Of a DNA stretch of 64,000 nucleotides, positions 61,401 through 64,000 are shown piece after piece. The notes below the pieces were generated by a model, which was not told where the DNA came from, made no database searches, and was given only the letters and a program-made list of their open reading frames with translations. Both the position numbers and the translations under genes were made by a program. Source of the stretch: Campylobacter ureolyticus ACS-301-V-Sch3b (lineage in GTDB: Bacteria; Campylobacterota; Campylobacteria; Campylobacterales; Campylobacteraceae); the NCBI RefSeq assembly GCF_000413435.1, contig NZ_KE340326.1, forward strand, positions 551,216-615,215. Reading direction: 5' to 3'. Position 1 is the first letter of the stretch, and every line of letters starts with the position of its first letter.

Positions 61401-61576
61401 GCTATAGTTTGGGCATCTGCACCGCTATAGTGAGCTTGAACTACAATTCTTGGAGGAGTTAGCTGAGGATACTCTTCAACTGGCAAGACTCTCATAGAGA
61501 TTATTCCAGCAATTACTATAATTATAGAAATTACAGATGCAAAAACTGGTCTATGGATAAAAAATTTAGAAAACAT
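58415..61576 (-). CDS. cmeB: RND multidrug efflux inner-membrane transporter CmeB
   Basis: This 1053-residue proton-driven transporter has the full HAE1-type layout of twelve membrane segments and two large periplasmic loops. FFIHRPVFASVISIIIVIAG opens the protein. The proton-relay Asp pair is in LAIGIVVDDAIIVIENVERI. GLGAKNAILIIEFAMDAHE and SLAFALGVLPMVFSTGAGA are further signatures. Its start overlaps the cmeA stop as TAATG and its end overlaps cmeC. No truncation is seen. Confidence 0.96.
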   Translation of the reverse strand: MFSKFFIHRPVFASVISIIIVIAGIISMRVLPVEEYPQLTPPRIVVQAHYSGADAQTIADTVAAPLEEAINGVENMIYMQSTSSSSGELSLSVYFDVGTDPQEALVNVNNRIRIAQAGLPEEVKRIGVNAFEMNPNILEVVQFYDPSGAIDIVELNNYVNINVVDEIKRVPGVGNAVLIGNQNYSMRIWIKPDLLQEYKITIPEVIASIREQNSQYATGKIGEQPMTTENPYVYTVKPEGRLKSIKEFENIILRSNENGSTLKLKDVAEISLGSENYAFQSFMKEHSAAPVLIFAQSNANALEVATAVNERLQELSQFFPGELTYKIVYDTTTFVQITIKEVIKTFIEAMTLVFIVMYLFLGNIRATIIPMLAVPVSIIGSFAGLLIMGFSINMITLFAMILAIGIVVDDAIIVIENVERILEEEPNLSVIEATDKAMDEIIAPIISIVLVLSSVFIPVAFMEGFVGIIQKQFALTMVVAVAISGFCALTLTPALCALMLKKERGKQFWFVRKFNEFFNLSTRIYSAGVAKTLRHIIPSLIIVAIMIFAITSLFKIVPGGLVPNEDKGSLIVMNTLPSASSITRTIDHAHLLGSSAEQDKNIDLYALITGYDLISGSLRENASVMFMKLAHWDERKDPSQSSFALAGKYNQIFSQNRDGVSFVVNPPPITGLSVTGGFELYAQTTTGKSYAEIEKDIKKVVEMANQRGDLFLVRTSLDTNFPQYNLILDKDKIKAYGVSINELFATINSTIGNYYVNDFNMLGKTFKVNIRAKSNFRDSEAAFRNIFVKSHTTGDMIPVNSLAKLERSLGPDNVDRFNAYPAAKVMGEPAPGYTSGQAIKAISEVFKEVFPDNDYILGWSGTAYQEVHSAGTGMIAFIFGLIFVYLILAAQYERWLMPVAVLTAVPFSVFGALLTTWARGLNNDIYFQIGLLLLIGLGAKNAILIIEFAMDAHEKEGKSLFDASIQAAKLRFRPIVMTSLAFALGVLPMVFSTGAGAASRHSIGTGVVGGMIAASTIAIFFIPMFYYMIENFNIWLGKIFGRGEKQNRKVKNV

Positions 61577-62691
61577 TATTTAACCTCTATTTCTTTAACA
61601 GGAACTCCAGGAGCTATTTTCATAAAATTATCAATTATAATTTTATCACCATTTGCAAGTCCTTTTGAAATAATGGCAAATTCACTTGTTTGAAAAATTA
61701 TATCAACTATTTTTTTTGCAGTTGTATTGTTTTCTATGACATATACAAAAGTATTTGTTGTATCTTGCTGAACTGCAATTTGAGGTATTTTAAAACCATC
61801 TTTTTGATAAAGTCCACTCATAGCAACAGTTCCAAAACTTCCTGGTAAAAGTTTTGAGTCATTGTTATCAAATATAGCCTTTGCATCAACCGAGCCTGTT
61901 TTTTGATTTATAACTTTATCTATAAAAATAGTCTTTCCATCAAATTCCATATCTTTTACATAAAATTTGGTAAAAGTTTCTTTTTGTACCCATTCATTGT
62001 TTTGTGTTTTTGAGTTTATTCTAAGCGCATCAACATCAGCAATTGCAAATTTTGCATAAATAGGATTAAGCTTTGTAAGGCGGATTAAATTTGGATTTTG
62101 AGGCCCTACATAAGCACCTTCATCTTGATATTTATCGCCTAAAATACCATCAAATGGTGCTATTACTTTTGTATAGTTTAGATCAACTTCTGCATTTTTA
62201 AGCAAAGCTTCTGAGCTTTTTATAGAAGCTTCTGAGCTTTTAAAATTTGCAACAGCAGTATCTAACTCTTTTTGACTTATTGATTTTGTCTTATTAAGTT
62301 TTATAGCTCTATTGTAATCAAGCCTTGCTCTTTCAAAATTTGCTTTTGAAAGTGCTAAATTTGCTTTTGCGACCTCATAGGCAGCTTCGTATTTATCAGG
62401 TTCAATTAAAAATAAAATATCTCCTTTTTTTACAAAATCACCTGGATTAAAGTATTGCTTTATCAAAGTTCCTGGAACTTTTGCAATAATATCAACGCTT
62501 TGATCACTTACAATTCTTGCTGGATATCTTAGTGTGATTGGCTCATCTGCCATTTTAGCTGTAAAAGTGGCTACTGGAACTGGTCCTTGAGCTCTTTTCA
62601 TAGCTTCTTTGCCTTGGTTTTGTTTTTTGCTAGAATCACAACCTGTTATTAAAAGCAAACAAGAGATGATAATTAGTAGCTTTTTTTTCAT
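61576..62691 (-). CDS. cmeA: RND efflux periplasmic adaptor CmeA
   Basis: This 371-residue adaptor lipoprotein links CmeB to CmeC. Lipobox ITGC (Cys18) gives membrane attachment. Barrel-sandwich and coiled-coil parts are clear: SVDIIAKVPGTLIKQYFNPG, KKGDILFLIEP, YEVAKANLALSKANFERARL and NYTKVIAPFDGILGDKY. It is the first gene of cmeABC, with the CmeR-type operator about 25 bp upstream of its ATG. The ribosome site is AAGGAAATTTAAT. Confidence 0.94.
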   Translation of the reverse strand: MKKKLLIIISCLLLITGCDSSKKQNQGKEAMKRAQGPVPVATFTAKMADEPITLRYPARIVSDQSVDIIAKVPGTLIKQYFNPGDFVKKGDILFLIEPDKYEAAYEVAKANLALSKANFERARLDYNRAIKLNKTKSISQKELDTAVANFKSSEASIKSSEALLKNAEVDLNYTKVIAPFDGILGDKYQDEGAYVGPQNPNLIRLTKLNPIYAKFAIADVDALRINSKTQNNEWVQKETFTKFYVKDMEFDGKTIFIDKVINQKTGSVDAKAIFDNNDSKLLPGSFGTVAMSGLYQKDGFKIPQIAVQQDTTNTFVYVIENNTTAKKIVDIIFQTSEFAIISKGLANGDKIIIDNFMKIAPGVPVKEIEVK

Positions 62692-62716
62692 ATTAAATTT
62701 CCTTTTTTAAGACTTT

Positions 62717-62734
62717 GTGTAATTATTATTACAC
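62717..62734 (-). promoter_or_regulatory. CmeR-type operator upstream of cmeA
   Basis: This is a perfect inverted repeat GTGTAAT-tatt-ATTACAC. Its 16-bp core TGTAATTATTATTACA differs only in the centre from the C. jejuni CmeR site as I recall it (TGTAATAAATATTACA). An outer AGACTTT/AAAGTCT pair (62710-62716 and 62741-62747) extends the symmetry. It lies between the divergently spaced regulator end and the cmeA start, where repression of cmeABC would be expected. Confidence 0.8.
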
Positions 62735-62816
62735 TAAAATAAAGTCTGATTTTACCTTTTTAGCTTTTATTTGTCAAGCTATTTATTTTAAAAATTACTA
62801 GCAAAATTTAGCCAAA

Positions 62817-63449
62817 TTAACCTAAAAATCCGTATAAAAGCATTTTTATAGTTTTATTAATATGTGCTTTTTTATCTTTTTGTGTAAGCTTTACCCTTTT
62901 CGAATTTATTAAAGAGCCATAAAAAAATGGTTCTTTTATGGCAAAAAGGTAGATATTTGCAAATTTACTTATATCTTCGATGCTTAAATTTTCAGTTTTT
63001 TTATAGGATTTTAAAAAATTAATCAAATACTCATTTAAAAATTTAGAACACTCATCGGCAAAAAGTTTGCCTATGTTGTGATTTTCTATGTTAAAACCTT
63101 CACTTAAAATAAGTCTATGTAGGGCTATAGATTTTGGACTTAAAATAAGTGTTAAGTAAAGCTCACTAAATTTAAATAAAAACTCTTCAAGATTTAAGTT
63201 TGAGCTAACGCTTATGTTTTTTTCAAGATTGTCTTTAAATTTAGAAATTGCTTTTAAAACAATTGCCTTAAAAAGACCTTCTTTATTTTCAAAATATTTA
63301 TAAATCGTAGCAAGTGAGCCCCCACTTTTTTCTACTATATCGTTTAAGCTTGTATTTGCATAACCTTTTTTTAAAAACAGATAAAGACCATCTTCTAAAA
63401 TGGTCTCATATCTGTTTTTTGCTCTTTTGTTTTCTAGATTAAATTCCAC
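62817..63449 (-). CDS. cmeR: TetR-family repressor of cmeABC (CmeR-like)
   Basis: This 210-residue regulator has an N-terminal TetR HTH (about 15-60; ILEDGLYLFLKKGYANTSLN, IVEKSGGSLATIYKYFENKE) and a helical ligand-binding C-terminal domain. It is the gene before cmeA, 125 bp away, and the operator lies between them, the same order as cmeR-cmeABC in C. jejuni. Regulation of the pump is therefore inferred; the ligand is unknown (bile salts in C. jejuni). It lies 9 bp after the CcoG gene. Confidence 0.87.
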   Translation of the reverse strand: MEFNLENKRAKNRYETILEDGLYLFLKKGYANTSLNDIVEKSGGSLATIYKYFENKEGLFKAIVLKAISKFKDNLEKNISVSSNLNLEEFLFKFSELYLTLILSPKSIALHRLILSEGFNIENHNIGKLFADECSKFLNEYLINFLKSYKKTENLSIEDISKFANIYLFAIKEPFFYGSLINSKRVKLTQKDKKAHINKTIKMLLYGFLG

Positions 63450-63458
63450 TTAAAGCCT

Positions 63459-64000
63459 TTATTTTAGCTTATTTTCTATAACGCTATTTTTTGGATAAAC
63501 AAAAATAGTATCTCTTTTAACGTTTATATTTTCTTTGTTATCAGTTGCATAAGCATTAATTACCAAAGGAATAGTTATATCAACACTGCTTTTTTCAAAA
63601 GCACCTTCATTTGCCTCTAAAGTCACAATTATTTTATCTTTTTTTCTTGCATCAATTTTTACAGGTTTTTTAGGCTTTTTAACACTTATTTTGTCATTGT
63701 TTGTTTCAAAATAAAACTCATGAGCTACTTTATCTGTATTTTCTATTAAAAATATATAGTTATTTTCAATGACAACTTGGCTATTTTCAACCTTTAAATT
63801 ATAAAAGCTACTATCTCTATTGATGTTTAAAAGCATAGTTTCTCTTTTTGAGCCAACTATTAAAAGAGCTATAAATGCAATAGATAAAGCAATCATATAA
63901 GCAACTGTTCTAAATCTTAAAATTTTAGTTTTACCATTATTTAGCGCATATTCGCTTGTCCATCTAACAAGAGAAGGTCTGTTTTTTCTTGCCATGATAC
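63459..64000 (-). CDS. ccoG: cytochrome oxidase assembly protein CcoG/FixG, C-terminal part (runs off window)
   Basis: Only the last ~180 codons are inside the window; the frame stays open to the edge, so the Met at 63995 is an internal residue, not the start. The segment MARKNRPSLVRWTSEYALNN, then a membrane helix (YMIALSIAFIALLIVG, SKRETMLLNINRDSSFY), then an Ig-like FixG C-terminal domain, match the family. CcoG is a membrane ferredoxin-like Cu reductase needed for cbb3 oxidase assembly. The ferredoxin domains lie outside the window. Confidence 0.88.
   Translation of the reverse strand, partial: IMARKNRPSLVRWTSEYALNNGKTKILRFRTVAYMIALSIAFIALLIVGSKRETMLLNINRDSSFYNLKVENSQVVIENNYIFLIENTDKVAHEFYFETNNDKISVKKPKKPVKIDARKKDKIIVTLEANEGAFEKSSVDITIPLVINAYATDNKENINVKRDTIFVYPKNSVIENKLK

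Overview
The window looks like Campylobacter chromosome, or a very close epsilonproteobacterial relative. It is very AT-rich. The 23S and 5S rRNA, a CmeABC efflux set with a CmeR-type operator, a C-terminal CcoG fragment, an mraY-murD pair, DcuC carriers, and aspartate- and peptide-centred catabolism all fit. The species cannot be fixed from the sequence alone.

Layout. Positions 1-3376 hold the end of an rRNA operon (23S and 5S), with a long processing stem around 23S. Next come a decayed IS1595-type transposase, a ComEA-like protein, a small VDRDYKA-repeat protein, gpmI, mraY, murD, tRNA-Phe, a sigma-region-4-like protein and a PlsC+GNAT fusion resembling OlsF.

Positions 12199 to about 32277 are a 20-kb integrated island. 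A 13-bp direct repeat marks its ends; the right copy is the 3' end of a tRNA-CAU (Met) gene. A tyrosine integrase and an excisionase-like HTH protein sit at the tRNA end, and a 22-bp repeat lies just inside each end. Cargo from left to right: a dead AAA/DUF4143 ATPase, a dead membrane protein, a 1357-residue STAND NTPase with a PD-(D/E)xK-like N-terminus (Avs-like antiphage candidate), an intact AAA/DUF4143 ATPase, a structured RNA candidate, an orphan 3' piece of a traN-like conjugation gene, a run of envelope-targeted unknowns (lipoproteins, Sel1-repeat proteins, a cold-shock-domain membrane protein), and regulators. The traN piece suggests descent from a conjugative element.

Right of the island is housekeeping sequence. 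It contains rarA, thrS-infC, nfo, an AAA ATPase, a nitroreductase, nhaA and sodC. A tight ansA-abgA-pepE-dcuC operon would release aspartate from asparagine and peptides and exchange C4-dicarboxylates. Then come a lapB-like TPR gene with rnhA-rnc-aroC, dnaG with a PP-loop ATPase, a second dcuC, pepT, a five-tRNA cluster, and cmeABC with its TetR regulator. A CcoG gene runs off the right edge.

The best candidates for a new system are the Avs-like STAND protein with its neighbouring ATPase, and the envelope cluster at 20.5-27.2 kb.
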